Assembly: GCF_000299035.1 (NCBI RefSeq)
Contig: NZ_JH921518.1
Span: 1,090,439-1,154,438 of the forward strand
Direction: 5' to 3'
DNA: 64,000 nt
Source: Bacillus bingmayongensis
GTDB taxonomy: Bacteria; Bacillota; Bacilli; Bacillales; Bacillaceae_G
The translations under genes were made by a program, and so were the position numbers. This document shows, in pieces, positions 44,678-54,265 of the stretch. The notes beneath the pieces were generated by a model. That model did no database searches. It was not told the DNA's origin and worked only from the letters and a program-made list of their open reading frames with translations. Position 1 is the stretch's first letter. The number at the start of each line of letters is the position of its first letter.

Positions 44678-45292
44678 ATGAAAGCACCTCCTTCTTTTTA
44701 TGAAGGCGATACATTAGAAGTCGCTAGACATTTACTTGGTCATAAACTTGTACATATAGTAAATGGAATAAAACGGAGCGGATTCATTGTAGAAGTAGAA
44801 GCATATAAGGGACCAGATGATAAAGCAGCCCATAGCTATGACGGGAGGCGAACCGAACGAACAGAAATTATGTTTGGTGCGCCTGGGCATGCTTATGTGT
44901 ATCTTATTTATGGTATGTATCATTGTTTTAATGTCATCACTGCTCCAGTTGGCATCCCCCAAGGAGTTCTCATCCGTGCACTAGAGCCAGTCGATGGAAT
45001 AGAAGTAATGAAAATAGCGCGTTATGATAAAACTGACATTACAAAAACGCAATATAAGAACTTAACAAATGGACCTGGAAAACTATGCCGTGCGCTCGGT
45101 ATTACTTTAGAGGAACGTGGGCTATCTTTGCAAGGTGATGAACTCTATATTGAATTAGTTCCTGAGGAAGAACACCTATCCTCTGAATATGATATTACTG
45201 CTGGTCCTCGCATTAACATTGACTATGCAGAAGAAGCTGTGGATTATCCTTGGCGTTTTTATTTCAAAAAACACCCATTCGTTTCTAAGTAA
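44678..45292 (+). CDS. 3-methyladenine DNA glycosylase (AAG/MPG type)
   Basis: A 204-residue base-excision-repair enzyme of the MPG family (YxlJ-like). The catalytic Glu lies in [21 protein letters not shown], followed by [30 protein letters not shown] and [15 protein letters not shown]. It removes alkylated or deaminated purines from DNA. AAAGGAG precedes ATG 44678. A terminator follows; it is a single-gene unit divergent from the HAD gene. Confidence 0.92.
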   Translation: MKAPPSFYEGDTLEVARHLLGHKLVHIVNGIKRSGFIVEVEAYKGPDDKAAHSYDGRRTERTEIMFGAPGHAYVYLIYGMYHCFNVITAPVGIPQGVLIRALEPVDGIEVMKIARYDKTDITKTQYKNLTNGPGKLCRALGITLEERGLSLQGDELYIELVPEEEHLSSEYDITAGPRINIDYAEEAVDYPWRFYFKKHPFVSK

Positions 45293-45320
45293 AAAAGAAG
45301 CCAATTTGGCTTCTTTTTTA
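45291..45320. terminator. Bidirectional terminator
   Basis: AAAAAAGAAGCC pairs with GGCTTCTTTTTT between convergent genes. Confidence 0.88.
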
Positions 45321-46076
45321 CTCTGCACCTTCCGCAGTCGCAATATCCTTTTCAAGGTTTTCTCTTGATAAATCCGCTGCCATAAAATCAGCTGTTTCTG
45401 GAAGAGCTAAATGCAGATGTGCTTTCTGACAAATTTGAATCTTACAGTTTTCTACAACAAAGTCAAAAACATGTCCCCCACCGCTTCGTTCATCATCAAT
45501 ATAATGTAAATGATAACCGGCTACTCCAATACCTTGCGCATAATCTGGTGTCCAAAATCCTGCCATTGTTCCTTTTGTACTTGAGAAAGAAAAAATCGGC
45601 TGTGATTTTGTCACTTCTACAAGCGGCGTATACGGTTTTGCTTGACGTGGAACGGTTCTCGTTCTTACCTCATGGAATGTTCCATCCATGCGAATACCAT
45701 AAAATAAATTTTTACTTGGCATTAATTCGTGTAATAAAGCTTCTACTTCTTCACGATTCATCGGGCGATCAATTGTATAACTCATTTCTTTTTCGAAAAA
45801 TGTTACAGTTGAAAATGGTGTTGTTTCTTCTGGCTCTACCACTTCAGCTGAACCATCGGAACGTAAATGATAAAACTCTCCATCAAAAGCAATCATTTCA
45901 CCATCTAATTGATCAAACGTACCAATGCCAAAATCACCGTGTTCTTTCAACTTCTCAAAATTAATAATTCCATCATATATACCATCCAATAAAGCTAGCA
46001 TTGTCGATGTTTGATATACTTCATTATTCGTTTTCATCTTTTTTGCATCAATGTCTAGTAACTGCGCAATGCCCAT
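45318..46076 (-). CDS. alsD: Alpha-acetolactate decarboxylase
   Basis: A 252-residue cytosolic zinc enzyme that converts 2-acetolactate to acetoin. Zinc ligands are in GVAGYHLHYIDDERSGGGHVFDF, with the conserved R and E of PFSTVTFFEKE and SKNLFYGIRMDGTFHEVRTRTV. The C-terminus is an acidic tail. It is 21 bp downstream of alsS and co-transcribed with it, giving the overflow pathway pyruvate to acetolactate to acetoin. SD GAGGAGAGAGG precedes ATG 46076. Confidence 0.95.
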   Translation of the reverse strand: MGIAQLLDIDAKKMKTNNEVYQTSTMLALLDGIYDGIINFEKLKEHGDFGIGTFDQLDGEMIAFDGEFYHLRSDGSAEVVEPEETTPFSTVTFFEKEMSYTIDRPMNREEVEALLHELMPSKNLFYGIRMDGTFHEVRTRTVPRQAKPYTPLVEVTKSQPIFSFSSTKGTMAGFWTPDYAQGIGVAGYHLHYIDDERSGGGHVFDFVVENCKIQICQKAHLHLALPETADFMAADLSRENLEKDIATAEGAE

Positions 46077-46097
46077 TTCCTCTCTCCTCCTTTACTA

Positions 46098-47789
46098 TTA
46101 GTTCAATTGGTTTGGTAGTAATTTTTCACTTAATTTAATGTTATCGCGGTAATCAATTGGAATATCTACAACTACAGGGCCTTCTGCTTTCATTGCTTCT
46201 TTCAACACATCTTCTAACTCTTCTGGAGAATTCACACGAAGTCCAGTAGCACCGAAGCTTTCTGCATATTTCACAATATCAACATCACCAAATTCTGTCG
46301 CTGATGTTCTGCCATATTTCATCATTTGTTGGAAGGCTACCATATCATATGTACCATCTCTCCAAACAAGGTGAACAATTGGAGAATTGAGGCGTACTGC
46401 CGTTTCTAGTTCCATCGCAGAGAATAAGAAGCCACCGTCACCGGAAACAGAAACCACTTTTTTACCTGGTTCAACCAATGTTGCTGCAATTGCCCAAGGA
46501 AGTGCAACCCCTAATGTTTGCATACCGTTACTAAATAATAATCGGCGTGGTTCATATGAGCGGAAGCATCTCGCCATCCAAATGTAATGTGAACCGATGT
46601 CACATGCAACCGTTGTTTCATCATCAATTAAGGAACGAAGTGTACGAATTACTTGCAGTGGATGGGTAAGTCCCTGTGAATCACGAACTGGTAATTCAGC
46701 TTGTTCGGATAATTTCGCACGTAATTGATCTAATATAGCTTCTGATTTCGTTGACAAGATAAGTCTTGGTAATTGCTCTGCAATGCTGTCTACAGTTAAT
46801 GCAATATCACCAATTAATTCAGAGCTTGGTTGATAATCATGATCGATATCGGCTTGATGATCATCCAAATGAATAATGGTTCTTTCGCCAAGTTTATTCC
46901 AGAATTTTGGGTCATACTCGATTGGATCATAACCAATTGATAACACAAGGTCTGCTTCTTCAAGTAAAATATCACCTGGTTGGTTACGGAATAATCCAAC
47001 GCGCCCAAAGAAATGATCTTCTAATTCACGTGAAATTGCTCCAGCCGCTTGATACGTTTCAACAACTGGCAACTGTGTATCAGCAATTAACTCACGGATT
47101 GCCTTTGTTACTTCATTTGTACTCGCTCTCATACCAAGTAAGATGACTGGTAATTTTGCTGATTTAATTTGTTCTACGACTGCTTCAATTTTATGTATGG
47201 GAGCGATACCAAGCTGTGGCTTAGAAAGCGCACCAATGGATGAGACAGATGTTTCAGCAGTCATTACATCTTGTGGAAGACTAACGAGCGTTGCCCCCGG
47301 ATGTGTAGAAGTTGCACTACGAAATGCATTTGTAAGTGCTTCTGGCACGTTATCAGGATGCTCTACTTCTACGCTATATTTTGTGATTGGTTCGAATAGT
47401 GCAGCATTATCCATAGATTGATGCGTACGTTTTAAACGATCTGTACGCGGCACTGCACCTGCTAAAGCAACAACGGGATCACTCTCTGCAGTAGCAGTAA
47501 CAAGACCTGTCGCTAAATTTGATGTTCCTGGTCCTGATGTAACAAGACATACACCTGGTTTTCCTGTCAATCTCCCAACAGCCGCTGCCATAAATGCTGC
47601 GTTTTGTTCATGACGACAAACGATTAACTCTGGTCCACGCTCTTGCAACACATCAAACACAGAATCAATCTTTGCACCCGGAATGCCGAAAACATGTGTA
47701 ACTCCTTGCTGGGTTAAACAATCGACAACAAGATCGGCCCCTTTTGTTGTTTTTGTTTTCACGTTGCTTGCTTTTACTTCTGTACTCAA
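46098..47789 (-). CDS. alsS: Acetolactate synthase, catabolic
   Basis: A 563-residue thiamine-diphosphate enzyme that joins two pyruvates to 2-acetolactate. Blocks: [26 protein letters not shown] with the catalytic Glu in [12 protein letters not shown], then [26 protein letters not shown], and the ThDP motif [18 protein letters not shown]. It is the single-subunit AlsS type, with no regulatory subunit. The start is probably TTG 47789 (nine bases after AAAGGG); an ATG three codons earlier touches the SD. A sigma-A promoter and a 38-bp palindrome lie in the leader. It is co-transcribed with alsD. Confidence 0.95.
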   Translation of the reverse strand: MSTEVKASNVKTKTTKGADLVVDCLTQQGVTHVFGIPGAKIDSVFDVLQERGPELIVCRHEQNAAFMAAAVGRLTGKPGVCLVTSGPGTSNLATGLVTATAESDPVVALAGAVPRTDRLKRTHQSMDNAALFEPITKYSVEVEHPDNVPEALTNAFRSATSTHPGATLVSLPQDVMTAETSVSSIGALSKPQLGIAPIHKIEAVVEQIKSAKLPVILLGMRASTNEVTKAIRELIADTQLPVVETYQAAGAISRELEDHFFGRVGLFRNQPGDILLEEADLVLSIGYDPIEYDPKFWNKLGERTIIHLDDHQADIDHDYQPSSELIGDIALTVDSIAEQLPRLILSTKSEAILDQLRAKLSEQAELPVRDSQGLTHPLQVIRTLRSLIDDETTVACDIGSHYIWMARCFRSYEPRRLLFSNGMQTLGVALPWAIAATLVEPGKKVVSVSGDGGFLFSAMELETAVRLNSPIVHLVWRDGTYDMVAFQQMMKYGRTSATEFGDVDIVKYAESFGATGLRVNSPEELEDVLKEAMKAEGPVVVDIPIDYRDNIKLSEKLLPNQLN

Positions 47790-47848
47790 ACTAATCATCC
47801 CTTTATGTCAAAATCGTGTACAATAAAGCTTTTTATGTAAACTACACA

Positions 47849-47886
47849 ACATATTACACCTAGTTAATTAACTTGGTGTAATATGT
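47849..47886. promoter_or_regulatory. 38-bp near-perfect palindrome in alsS leader
   Basis: Outer arms ACATATTACACC/GGTGTAATATGT flank the inner palindrome AGTTAATTAACT; only one base pair (T/T) on each side breaks the symmetry. It lies between the promoter and the start of alsS. Confidence 0.65.
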
Positions 47887-47899
47887 CCTGTTGATTATT

Positions 47900-47928
47900 A
47901 TATTATAAATGTATTACTTTTCCAACAA
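47900..47928 (-). promoter_or_regulatory. Sigma-A promoter of alsSD
   Basis: TTGTTG (47928-47923), a 17-base spacer and TAATAT (47905-47900) on the minus strand; the palindrome begins 13 bases after the -10. Confidence 0.6.
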
Positions 47929-48132
47929 TATGAATTCGACATTATTTTGACAATAAACGATGAAAACCTTTACATTCATTCTATTATATTAAAATAAATA
48001 TTTATTACGAATTTTCCCATCCTTATCACATATTTTTCAGGCACATTCCTCTACCTTATTTCCTATATAGCTTTAATTTCTCCAATTAATTAAGAACAGA
48101 AGATTCCGCCAAAGTACTGATGAATTCCATAG

Positions 48133-48170
48133 AAAAAAGACGCTTCCCACTAGTTCAGGAAACGTCTTTT
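48133..48170 (-). terminator. Terminator of yheA
   Basis: AAAAGACGCTTCC pairs with GGAAACGTCTTTT with one mismatch, just after yheA on the minus strand. Confidence 0.75.
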
Positions 48171-48173
48171 ACA

Positions 48174-48527
48174 TTAAGCTTGATATGCACTATATAATTC
48201 TTCAAGTGGCTTCATAATAATTTTGTTAATATCGCCAATCACAACATTTAAACGTTGCTCTGCTTCCATTAACTTTACAATTTTTGGATCTTGCTGAATA
48301 AGCGCTACAACTTCTTGTGCTTTTTGGTTATCTTCTTCTGTAATTTCTTGGCCTTGCATCATCTTTTGTTGTAAGCCCATTTGCATTGTACGGAATTGAT
48401 CAAATAGTTCTTTTGATGCTGCATCTCCTTGAACTTCTGCATAACTAGCTTTTAAAGCTTGGAAATCTGTATTTTCTGCAATTGCTTTTTGTAATTCATA
48501 TGCAACATCATGAATGTTTTTTGTCAT
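48174..48527 (-). CDS. yheA: YlbF/YmcA-family protein YheA
   Basis: A 117-residue all-helical soluble protein of the YlbF/YmcA (DUF964, UPF0342) family. Blocks are [20 protein letters not shown] and [25 protein letters not shown], nearly the B. subtilis YheA C-terminus. YlbF and YmcA act with YaaT in RNA processing; YheA itself has no settled function. AAAGGAGG precedes ATG 48527. The yheA, yheC/D and yheIH genes lie close together here, as in B. subtilis. Confidence 0.9.
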   Translation of the reverse strand: MTKNIHDVAYELQKAIAENTDFQALKASYAEVQGDAASKELFDQFRTMQMGLQQKMMQGQEITEEDNQKAQEVVALIQQDPKIVKLMEAEQRLNVVIGDINKIIMKPLEELYSAYQA

Positions 48528-48656
48528 TGTATTTTTCCTCCTTTAGCGGGCTTGGTCTATAGTCCTCGCCCTTTGAGTACCTTTTGATACGCACCCTCTT
48601 ACAATAACAAACTATGCACGAGATGTGAAGAAATTTCACTTTATTTATCAATGTAT

Positions 48657-48711
48657 ATAAAGTGAAACTTTAATCAGCGGGAGTCTTACTGCCCGCGAAT
48701 AGCGGGATAAA
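48657..48711 (+). repeat. bcr1-like repeat, 55-bp internally deleted copy
   Basis: ATAAAGTGAAACTTTAATCA is joined to GTCTTACTGCCCGCGAATAG and the closing ATAAA. An inverted TTTCACTTTAT remnant lies just upstream at 48636. Confidence 0.7.
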
Positions 48712-48729
48712 TCTATTTCGATCTTTCCA

Positions 48730-48888
48730 CACATCAGTCACTGCTATGAAAAACAAAAGAGGACCTCCACTCGCTTGCTCCCTCTGTTTTCACTTGGCAT
48801 GGGGCGAAAAAAGGCCCTGACCGCTTCTATGCATGACCGGATTCTCTCTCACATCCAAAAAGAAAGCTTTTTCAATTTGTATGTATAT
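48730..48888 (+). repeat. Second dispersed repeat, well-preserved copy
   Basis: GCTATGAAAAACAAAAGAGG...CTCTGTTTTCACTTGGC, CCTGACCGCTTCTATGCATG and AAAAAGAAAGC match the copy at 41543. It lies 18 bp after the bcr1 copy at 48657 and ends ATATAGCGGGATAAA, so bcr1 end sequence is attached to it. Confidence 0.7.
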
Positions 48889-49113
48889 AGCGGGATAAAA
48901 CTCCGTCCTAACACATTGATCATCCAAAAATAGAATATCGTTATACGGACAACAGTATAATGATATGGAAGCATGTTTGCAATGTATATAATGAAATTGC
49001 TCTGATCCATTTTCACAAGTAACTAATCCATTATCATAAAATTTTACAATAGGAATAAAAAACGATTGAGCAGTCCCCTTTTCTCTTTTTACATAATGGA
49101 TAAAATAGAGCAC
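48790..49113 (-). pseudogene. Possible gene remnant running into a repeat
   Basis: A 107-codon frame with no SD at its first start codon (GTG) and no internal Met. The N-terminal two-thirds (LYFIHYVKREKGTAQSF to CVRTEF) look protein-like and include several Cys and His; the last ~36 codons are read from the dispersed repeat. It may be the remains of a small gene truncated by the repeat, or chance. The family is not recognised. Confidence 0.3.
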
Positions 49114-49157
49114 TTGGGATTATACATGCTAATGTGAAAACAGCATGATTATTCACT

Positions 49158-49209
49158 GGCCGAAGAAGCTTCCCACGGCCCATTACGGTTGAATCGATTT
49201 AGACCGTAA
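49158..49209 (+). other. Two hairpins ahead of yheC/D-like gene
   Basis: GGCCG/CGGCC (49158-49180) and TTACGGT/ACCGTAA (49183-49209) lie in a row, ending seven bases before the SD. Their role is unknown. Confidence 0.45.
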
Positions 49210-49232
49210 CTGAAAAAGGAGTGACTACTATA

Positions 49233-50621
49233 TTGAAAGATCATATTTACACATTACAAATTTCTATTGATCACCCAAGGTCGCTAACATTGCCCTATAT
49301 ATTTTCTAGTACTTCTCCCTTTACATTTCTTTCCTTCGGTACACGACATACGACATGTGAAAATATTGAAATTCATTATACTTATGCTCACGAAATTATA
49401 ATAGGCAAGCAGATCGCAGAAGAACTCTTGCTTCCGCCTTCAAACGCCATGCAAGCTTTCATTCAAAATCAAACACTTATCTTTGGACCATTGATTGGTA
49501 TTTTCACAACTGGTTTTACGGAATCCACTTCTCATCCCATTGGCAATCGTTCTATCAGTTTCAAGGAGTTACTGACCCCACCTCACTCTTTACATCCATT
49601 CGTTTTCTTATTTGGTGCACAACATATAAACTGGGATGAAGAAACGATTAATGGATACTTTTTCAAAGAGGAAAGCTGGATGCAATGTAAAGTTCCTTTT
49701 CCAAACGTTATTTACGATCGGTTACCTAATCGGCAAGCAGAGATGTATAAACCTATCGTTCGAGCAAAAAAACAATTACAAACAAAGTACGCCATCCCAT
49801 GGTTCAATCCAGGGTTTTTCGATAAATGGAATATACACCAGATTCTTATGGATAAAAAACCAGTCGCTTCTCTGTTACCTCAAACAGAAACATTTCGGCA
49901 CTTCGAGCAAGTAGAGCATTTCTTATCATCATACAAACACGTTTATATGAAACCTGTGCATGGTAGTTTTGGAAAAAATATTTTTCAAATTTTTTATTCG
50001 ACTACAGAAAGCTGTTATTATTGCCGTTACCGAGAAGGCGGACAAAACAAATTACGAAAGTATCACTCTTTAGAAACACTGATCAATCACGTTATGCAAG
50101 GACATGATTTAAAACAATTTATTGTCCAGCAAGGAATTGTTTTATTACGTATAGGTGGGCAGCCGGTAGACTTTCGAATTCATACAAATAAAAATCGTTT
50201 TGGTAATTGGAGAGTTAGTGCCATCGTTGCGAAAATCGCTGGAAAAGGCAGTATGACAACGCATATAAATAGTGGTGGAGAAGTAAAACTACTCCAAGAT
50301 ATCTTTCCTGATGCGACGGAGCGTGTTCGAATCATGAATAAATTAACAGATGCAGCCTTGCAAATAAGTTCTACTTTAGATCAGTGCATGGAAGGAAATA
50401 TTGGAGAGATTGGTTTTGATTTAGGTTTAGATAAAGATGGGAAGGTTTGGCTATTTGAAGCCAATTCCAAACCTGGAAGAACTGTCTTTCAATCCGAGAA
50501 ATTACAAGAACATAGTGAGCTGACGAGGCAGTTATTTTACGAATATGCCTTCCATTTAACAGAACACTCTCGCCCCCGCCCGAAACAGCAATTACGAGAA
50601 GATGAAACTTCCGCCTTATGA
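49233..50621 (+). CDS. YheC/YheD-family ATP-grasp protein
   Basis: A 462-residue protein of the YheC/D (endospore-coat-associated) family. The N-terminal ~150 residues include LLPPSNAMQAFIQNQTLIFGPLIGIF; the C-terminal part is an ATP-grasp fold (YMKPVHGSFGKNIFQI for the nucleotide loop; VDFRIHTNKNRFGNWRVSAIVAKIAG; GEIGFDLGLDKDGKVWLFEANSKPGR for the metal-binding end). ATP-grasp enzymes join a carboxylate to an amine, so it may modify coat or spore peptidoglycan; the substrate is unknown. TTG 49233 is 11 bases after AAGGAG; a GTG at 49221 overlaps it. It lies next to a SASP gene. Confidence 0.83.
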   Translation: MKDHIYTLQISIDHPRSLTLPYIFSSTSPFTFLSFGTRHTTCENIEIHYTYAHEIIIGKQIAEELLLPPSNAMQAFIQNQTLIFGPLIGIFTTGFTESTSHPIGNRSISFKELLTPPHSLHPFVFLFGAQHINWDEETINGYFFKEESWMQCKVPFPNVIYDRLPNRQAEMYKPIVRAKKQLQTKYAIPWFNPGFFDKWNIHQILMDKKPVASLLPQTETFRHFEQVEHFLSSYKHVYMKPVHGSFGKNIFQIFYSTTESCYYCRYREGGQNKLRKYHSLETLINHVMQGHDLKQFIVQQGIVLLRIGGQPVDFRIHTNKNRFGNWRVSAIVAKIAGKGSMTTHINSGGEVKLLQDIFPDATERVRIMNKLTDAALQISSTLDQCMEGNIGEIGFDLGLDKDGKVWLFEANSKPGRTVFQSEKLQEHSELTRQLFYEYAFHLTEHSRPRPKQQLREDETSAL

Positions 50622-50635
50622 TAGGTGGAAGTTTC
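50604..50635. terminator. Hairpin between convergent yheC/D-like and zinc-ribbon genes
   Basis: GAAACTTCC(G)CC pairs with GG(T)GGAAGTTTC; no strong T-run follows in either direction. Confidence 0.5.
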
Positions 50636-50641
50636 ACTGTA

Positions 50642-50887
50642 TTACACTAGTTTCACTGTTAGTTCAGTTTGTGTACCACACGCCCCGCAATAGAAAACAT
50701 GAACACAATATTGCTGAGAATTCTCCCCTGTTAAACCGTCTACTTCTATTAATAAATCTTGATCCATGTATGCACTATAATCATCTATGTAATCCACAAC
50801 TTTCCCATAATCTTGGAGTACATTTGTACAAGTTGGACAAGAATATGTTTGAGCTTCCAATGCATTACAAAGCGGACATATCGCCAT
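50642..50887 (-). CDS. Small zinc-ribbon protein, 81 aa
   Basis: An 81-residue protein with two CxxC pairs near the N-terminus (ICPLCNA, YSCPTCTN) and a third CxxC near the C-terminus (VFYCGACGTQTE), a layout expected for a zinc ribbon. No catalytic domain is present. GGAGGAG five bases before ATG 50887 gives a firm start. It is a lone gene between yheC/D and the SASP gene; function unknown. Confidence 0.75.
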   Translation of the reverse strand: MAICPLCNALEAQTYSCPTCTNVLQDYGKVVDYIDDYSAYMDQDLLIEVDGLTGENSQQYCVHVFYCGACGTQTELTVKLV

Positions 50888-51042
50888 ATAAACTCCTCCA
50901 AATATAATTCACTCCTCCAATTATAGAGGTTTCATATTTACAATTAGTGTAGCCTTCTTTTAGAAAAATACAACGTTTACCCACTTGTTTATTTCATACT
51001 TTTCACACCGAATCATTTACAAATTTTACAAACCATTAACCC

Positions 51043-51071
51043 GCATATCTTTCTACGTAACATCCATACTA
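51043..51071 (+). promoter_or_regulatory. Sigma-G promoter of SASP gene
   Basis: GCATA (51043-51047), a 17-base spacer and CATACTA (51065-51071) match the sigma-G consensus, about 110 bp before the SASP start. This fits forespore expression. Confidence 0.7.
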
Positions 51072-51181
51072 TGAGTACATTCACCTCAAACGATGGATTG
51101 GCGTCAAACGGGGCGATCATCTGGTTCAACTCCAGCTAATCCAACCAAAAATTTTTTATACTCTAAGGAGGATATATTCCT

Positions 51182-51385
51182 ATGGCAAACCAAAATTCTT
51201 CAAATCCATTAGTAGTACCAGGCGCAACAGCTGCAATCGATCAAATGAAATATGAAATCGCTCAAGAATTTGGTGTACAATTAGGAGCAGATTCTACAGC
51301 TCGTGCAAACGGTTCTGTTGGTGGCGAAATCACAAAACGTTTAGTAGCAATGGCTGAGCAAAGCCTTGGCGGATTCCAAAAATAA
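51182..51385 (+). CDS. Alpha/beta-type small acid-soluble spore protein
   Basis: A 67-residue DNA-binding spore protein. The two helices of the family are seen: [19 protein letters not shown], which holds the EFG germination-protease cleavage site, and [20 protein letters not shown]. It saturates DNA in the forespore and protects it from UV and heat; after germination GPR cuts it at the E-F bond. SD AAGGAGG precedes ATG 51182. A sigma-G promoter and a strong terminator bound it. Several paralogues usually exist in the genome, so no specific ssp name is given. Confidence 0.96.
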   Translation: MANQNSSNPLVVPGATAAIDQMKYEIAQEFGVQLGADSTARANGSVGGEITKRLVAMAEQSLGGFQK

Positions 51386-51396
51386 ATATATATGGC

Positions 51397-51434
51397 AAAA
51401 AAGGTCTCAGGGCATTCGCCCTGAGACCTTTCTT
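51397..51434. terminator. Bidirectional terminator after SASP gene
   Basis: AAAGGTCTCAGGG pairs with CCCTGAGACCTTT between convergent genes. Confidence 0.9.
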
Positions 51435-51435
51435 A

Positions 51436-52170
51436 CTATTGAAGCATTTGCAAGAATTTCTTTGTTCGTTCTTCTTTCGGATTTGTAAATACATCTTCTG
51501 GTGTCCCTTGTTCTACAACAACACCGCCATCCATAAAGATAACACGATTCGCAATTTGATGAGCAAAGCGCATTTCATGCGTTACAATCACCATTGTCAT
51601 TCCTTCTTTTGCAAGTTCTTTCATGACTTTTAGGACCTCTTGCACAAGTTCTGGATCTAATGCTGACGTTGGTTCATCAAATAATAGAACCCCTGGTTCC
51701 ATCGCAAGCGCACGAGCAATTCCAACGCGCTGCTGCTGTCCGCCTGATAGTTGGAATGGATATAAATTCATCTTGTCACCCAGTCCAACTTTTTCAAGGA
51801 AATACGTCGCTTTTTTCTTCGCGTCTTCTTTCCCCATCTTTTTCACTGTAACAAGCCCTTCCATTACATTTTGAATCGCTGTTAAGTGCGGGAATAAATT
51901 ATGATGCTGGAACACCATACCCGTTTGTGTACGAAGCGTTACGATATCATTCTTCGTTATTTTTTTAGAGAAATCCAGCTCTTTATCACCAATGCGGACG
52001 ATACCGGCATTTGGCGTTTCTAATACATTAAGGCAACGTAAAAGTGTTGTCTTACCAGAGCCAGACGGTCCAATAATTACAACAACCTCACCTTTTTCTA
52101 CTGATAAATCGATATGCTTAAGTACAGTGTTATCACCGAAACTCTTTTGTAAATATTGAATTGAAATCAT
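51436..52170 (-). CDS. tcyC: Cystine ABC transporter ATP-binding protein
   Basis: A 244-residue ABC ATPase of the polar amino acid uptake family. Walker [11 protein letters not shown]-loop [14 protein letters not shown], signature [15 protein letters not shown], Walker [14 protein letters not shown] and H-loop VTHEM are all intact. It powers the TcyB permease; specificity comes from the binding protein. AAAAGGAG lies 11 bases before ATG 52170, and it is the last gene of the tcyABC operon, 28 bp after tcyB. Confidence 0.92.
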   Translation of the reverse strand: MISIQYLQKSFGDNTVLKHIDLSVEKGEVVVIIGPSGSGKTTLLRCLNVLETPNAGIVRIGDKELDFSKKITKNDIVTLRTQTGMVFQHHNLFPHLTAIQNVMEGLVTVKKMGKEDAKKKATYFLEKVGLGDKMNLYPFQLSGGQQQRVGIARALAMEPGVLLFDEPTSALDPELVQEVLKVMKELAKEGMTMVIVTHEMRFAHQIANRVIFMDGGVVVEQGTPEDVFTNPKEERTKKFLQMLQ

Positions 52171-52198
52171 AAAAACAAAAACTCCTTTTGTAAAAGGA

Positions 52199-52897
52199 TT
52201 ATTTTAAAGTATAACGTTCTGAACGTTTTTCTAATATTTGTTGCACGATAGATAGTAAGAAACAAATCACCCAATAAATAAGACCTGCTTCAAAATAAAC
52301 GATTAAAAATTCATAATTCATTGCTGCGATTTCCTGTGCTTTTCGGAACATTTCTGTTACTAAAATTAACGATGCTAATGAAGTATCCTTCACTAAACTA
52401 ATAAATGTATTCGAAAGCGGCGGAATCGATACACGTGTTGCTTGCGGTAAAATAATGCGTTTTAGTGCTTGTGGATATGTCATTCCAATTGTATACGCAG
52501 CTTCCCATTGTCCTTTCGGAATAGATAAAATGGAGGCACGAATAATTTCAGATGCATATGCACCAACATTTAATGAAAAACCAATAATAGCTGCTGTATA
52601 TGGGTCAATCTCAATTTTTAAAGTTGGGAGCCCATAGAAAATAATAAATAATTGTACAAGAAGTGGCGTTCCGCGAATAATAGATACATAGATACGAGCG
52701 ATCCATTGTAACAGGCGACTACCTGAAATACGAGCTAAAGCCGTCAAAGTCGCTAATATAAGACCGATTACAAATGTGATAAGCGTTAATGGAATCGTCT
52801 TGAAAAGAGCACCCTCCAGCATAGGCATGAAGGATGCTTGCATGATATCTATCCATGTAGATAATCGATCTGAAATCAATACACTACTTAGATACAT
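52199..52897 (-). CDS. tcyB: Cystine ABC transporter permease
   Basis: A 232-residue permease with about five membrane helices of the His/Glu/Gln/Arg type. It holds the family EAA motif region ([25 protein letters not shown]) that docks the ATPase, and the early block [30 protein letters not shown] 52897 overlaps the end of tcyA by 14 bp, so translation is coupled. A TTG three codons upstream is an alternative start. It works with TcyA and TcyC. Confidence 0.9.
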   Translation of the reverse strand: MYLSSVLISDRLSTWIDIMQASFMPMLEGALFKTIPLTLITFVIGLILATLTALARISGSRLLQWIARIYVSIIRGTPLLVQLFIIFYGLPTLKIEIDPYTAAIIGFSLNVGAYASEIIRASILSIPKGQWEAAYTIGMTYPQALKRIILPQATRVSIPPLSNTFISLVKDTSLASLILVTEMFRKAQEIAAMNYEFLIVYFEAGLIYWVICFLLSIVQQILEKRSERYTLK

Positions 52898-53681
52898 CTT
52901 CACCAAACCATTTTTTCGTTATTTTGTCGTACGTACCATCTTTTTTCATATCTTCTAACGCTTTATCTACTTCTTGTACTAATTTATCGCTACCTTTACG
53001 GAATAAGAACCCACTTTGTGATGCTTCTTTTTCTGTTGCTGCAATTTTAATATTTGCATCTTTTTTCGTTTGTAAATAGTTTAACACTGATAATTTATCA
53101 TTGATTGTGAAATCAACGCGTCCTGTATTAAGTAGTTCTACTGCTTGACTAAAGCCTTCTACACCTTGGATTTCTGCGCCATTTTTCTTTGCAAGGTCAG
53201 CATAGTTACTCGTTAGAGACTGCGCTGCTTTTAATCCTTTTACATCAGTAAATGAAGCTGGCTTATCTTTGTCCTTTGCAACGACAAGTGCTGCTGAAGA
53301 AGAAATATACGGTTTAGAGAAATCATATTTCTTTTGACGATCTTCACGAATTCCGACTTCATTTGCAACCATATCAAATCGTTTTGCATCCAGTCCTGCA
53401 AGTAAGCTGTCCCATTGCGTTTCTTTAAATACTGGTTTTACACCTAAACGTTTTGCAACTTCTTCTGCTAACTCAACGTCAAACCCAGTTAGTTTTCCAC
53501 TTCCATCATGGAATGTAAACGGTGGATATGTACCTTCTGTACCAACAATGATTTCACCGCTTTGTTTTATTTTTTGCAGTGCATCCTGACTAGCTGTATC
53601 TTTTTTCTCTTCTTTGCCACAGCCCGCTACAATACCAACCGCTAGTGTAGCTACTGCAAGCACTGAAAATAATTTTTTCAT
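52884..53681 (-). CDS. tcyA: Cystine-binding lipoprotein
   Basis: A 265-residue extracellular solute-binding protein. The lipobox is [11 protein letters not shown]; the mature protein is tethered to the membrane by the lipidated Cys. The type 3 binding-protein blocks [33 protein letters not shown] and [20 protein letters not shown] are very close to B. subtilis TcyA, as is the C-terminus [10 protein letters not shown]. It captures L-cystine for import. SD TTGGAGG precedes ATG 53681. A promoter lies 50-75 bp upstream. Confidence 0.93.
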   Translation of the reverse strand: MKKLFSVLAVATLAVGIVAGCGKEEKKDTASQDALQKIKQSGEIIVGTEGTYPPFTFHDGSGKLTGFDVELAEEVAKRLGVKPVFKETQWDSLLAGLDAKRFDMVANEVGIREDRQKKYDFSKPYISSSAALVVAKDKDKPASFTDVKGLKAAQSLTSNYADLAKKNGAEIQGVEGFSQAVELLNTGRVDFTINDKLSVLNYLQTKKDANIKIAATEKEASQSGFLFRKGSDKLVQEVDKALEDMKKDGTYDKITKKWFGEDVSK

Positions 53682-53728
53682 AACGTTAATCCTCCAAGTA
53701 TTCTGATAGGAATTTAAGAACTATATTG

Positions 53729-53757
53729 ATTGTATGCAATCTTGAACAATTTTTCAA
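53729..53757 (-). promoter_or_regulatory. Sigma-A promoter of tcyABC
   Basis: TTGAAA (53757-53752), a 17-base spacer and TACAAT (53734-53729) on the minus strand. No S-box or T-box motif was seen in the short leader. Confidence 0.7.
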
Positions 53758-53864
53758 TGAAAATGTTCGTCATTAGTGTATCCTTTTTCTTCATAATCAA
53801 ACAAAATGATACAAAATCGATACATACAAAAAATAAGTAACATGTTTAAATATAGCATTTATAG

Positions 53865-54030
53865 AGGAAAAGGTAAAACAAAAAAACTTCCTTTTTGGGT
53901 GGGAGAGAGCGTCCGGCCAGGCATAGATTCGGTCAGGGTCTTTTTCTGCCCCATGCCCTGTGAAAACAAAAGGAGAAAACAAGTGGAGATCTGCTTTTCT
54001 TTTCATAACAGCGACTTATATGTGGGAAAA
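53865..54030 (-). repeat. Second dispersed repeat, minus orientation
   Basis: On the plus strand GGCCAGGCATAGATTCGGTC, CAGGGTCTTTTTCTGCCCC, and TGAAAACAAAAGG...CTTTTC are the reverse complement of the copies at 41543 and 48730. Confidence 0.65.
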
Positions 54031-54051
54031 TCAACATGGATTTTGCTATAC

Positions 54052-54087
54052 AAAAAAGGACTTGCTACTGAAGCAAGTCCTTTCAAG
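54052..54087 (-). terminator. Terminator of 27-aa gene
   Basis: AAAGGACTTGCT pairs with AGCAAGTCCTTT, then six T on the minus strand. The stem overlaps the stop codon of the small gene. Confidence 0.82.
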
Positions 54088-54166
54088 ATTCTAATACACA
54101 ATACCCGATCATCCCGCACAATAATAAAAAGAAAGCAATGTTAAATGTAACTGATAATTCTTCCAT
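54083..54166 (-). CDS. 27-residue small membrane protein
   Basis: MEELSVTFNIAFFLLLCG starts at ATG 54166 behind AAAGGAGGAGA and ends 27 codons later inside its own terminator. One hydrophobic helix fills most of the protein. A perfect SD, short length and private terminator make a real expressed unit likely. Function unknown; it could be a regulator or subunit of a membrane complex. Confidence 0.6.
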   Translation of the reverse strand: MEELSVTFNIAFFLLLCGMIGYCVLES

Positions 54167-54265
54167 CCCTATCTCCTCCTTTACTCCAAAATATCACATG
54201 GATAGAGAGAGGAACGGTCCTATTTGTAAACATCGCTTTAAAATTTTCTGAACATTTCGTGAAAA

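Noticed and set aside
53797-54144. Overlapping frames within 53797-54144 on both strands
   Set aside because: They are translations of the second dispersed repeat and its flanks, without start signals.
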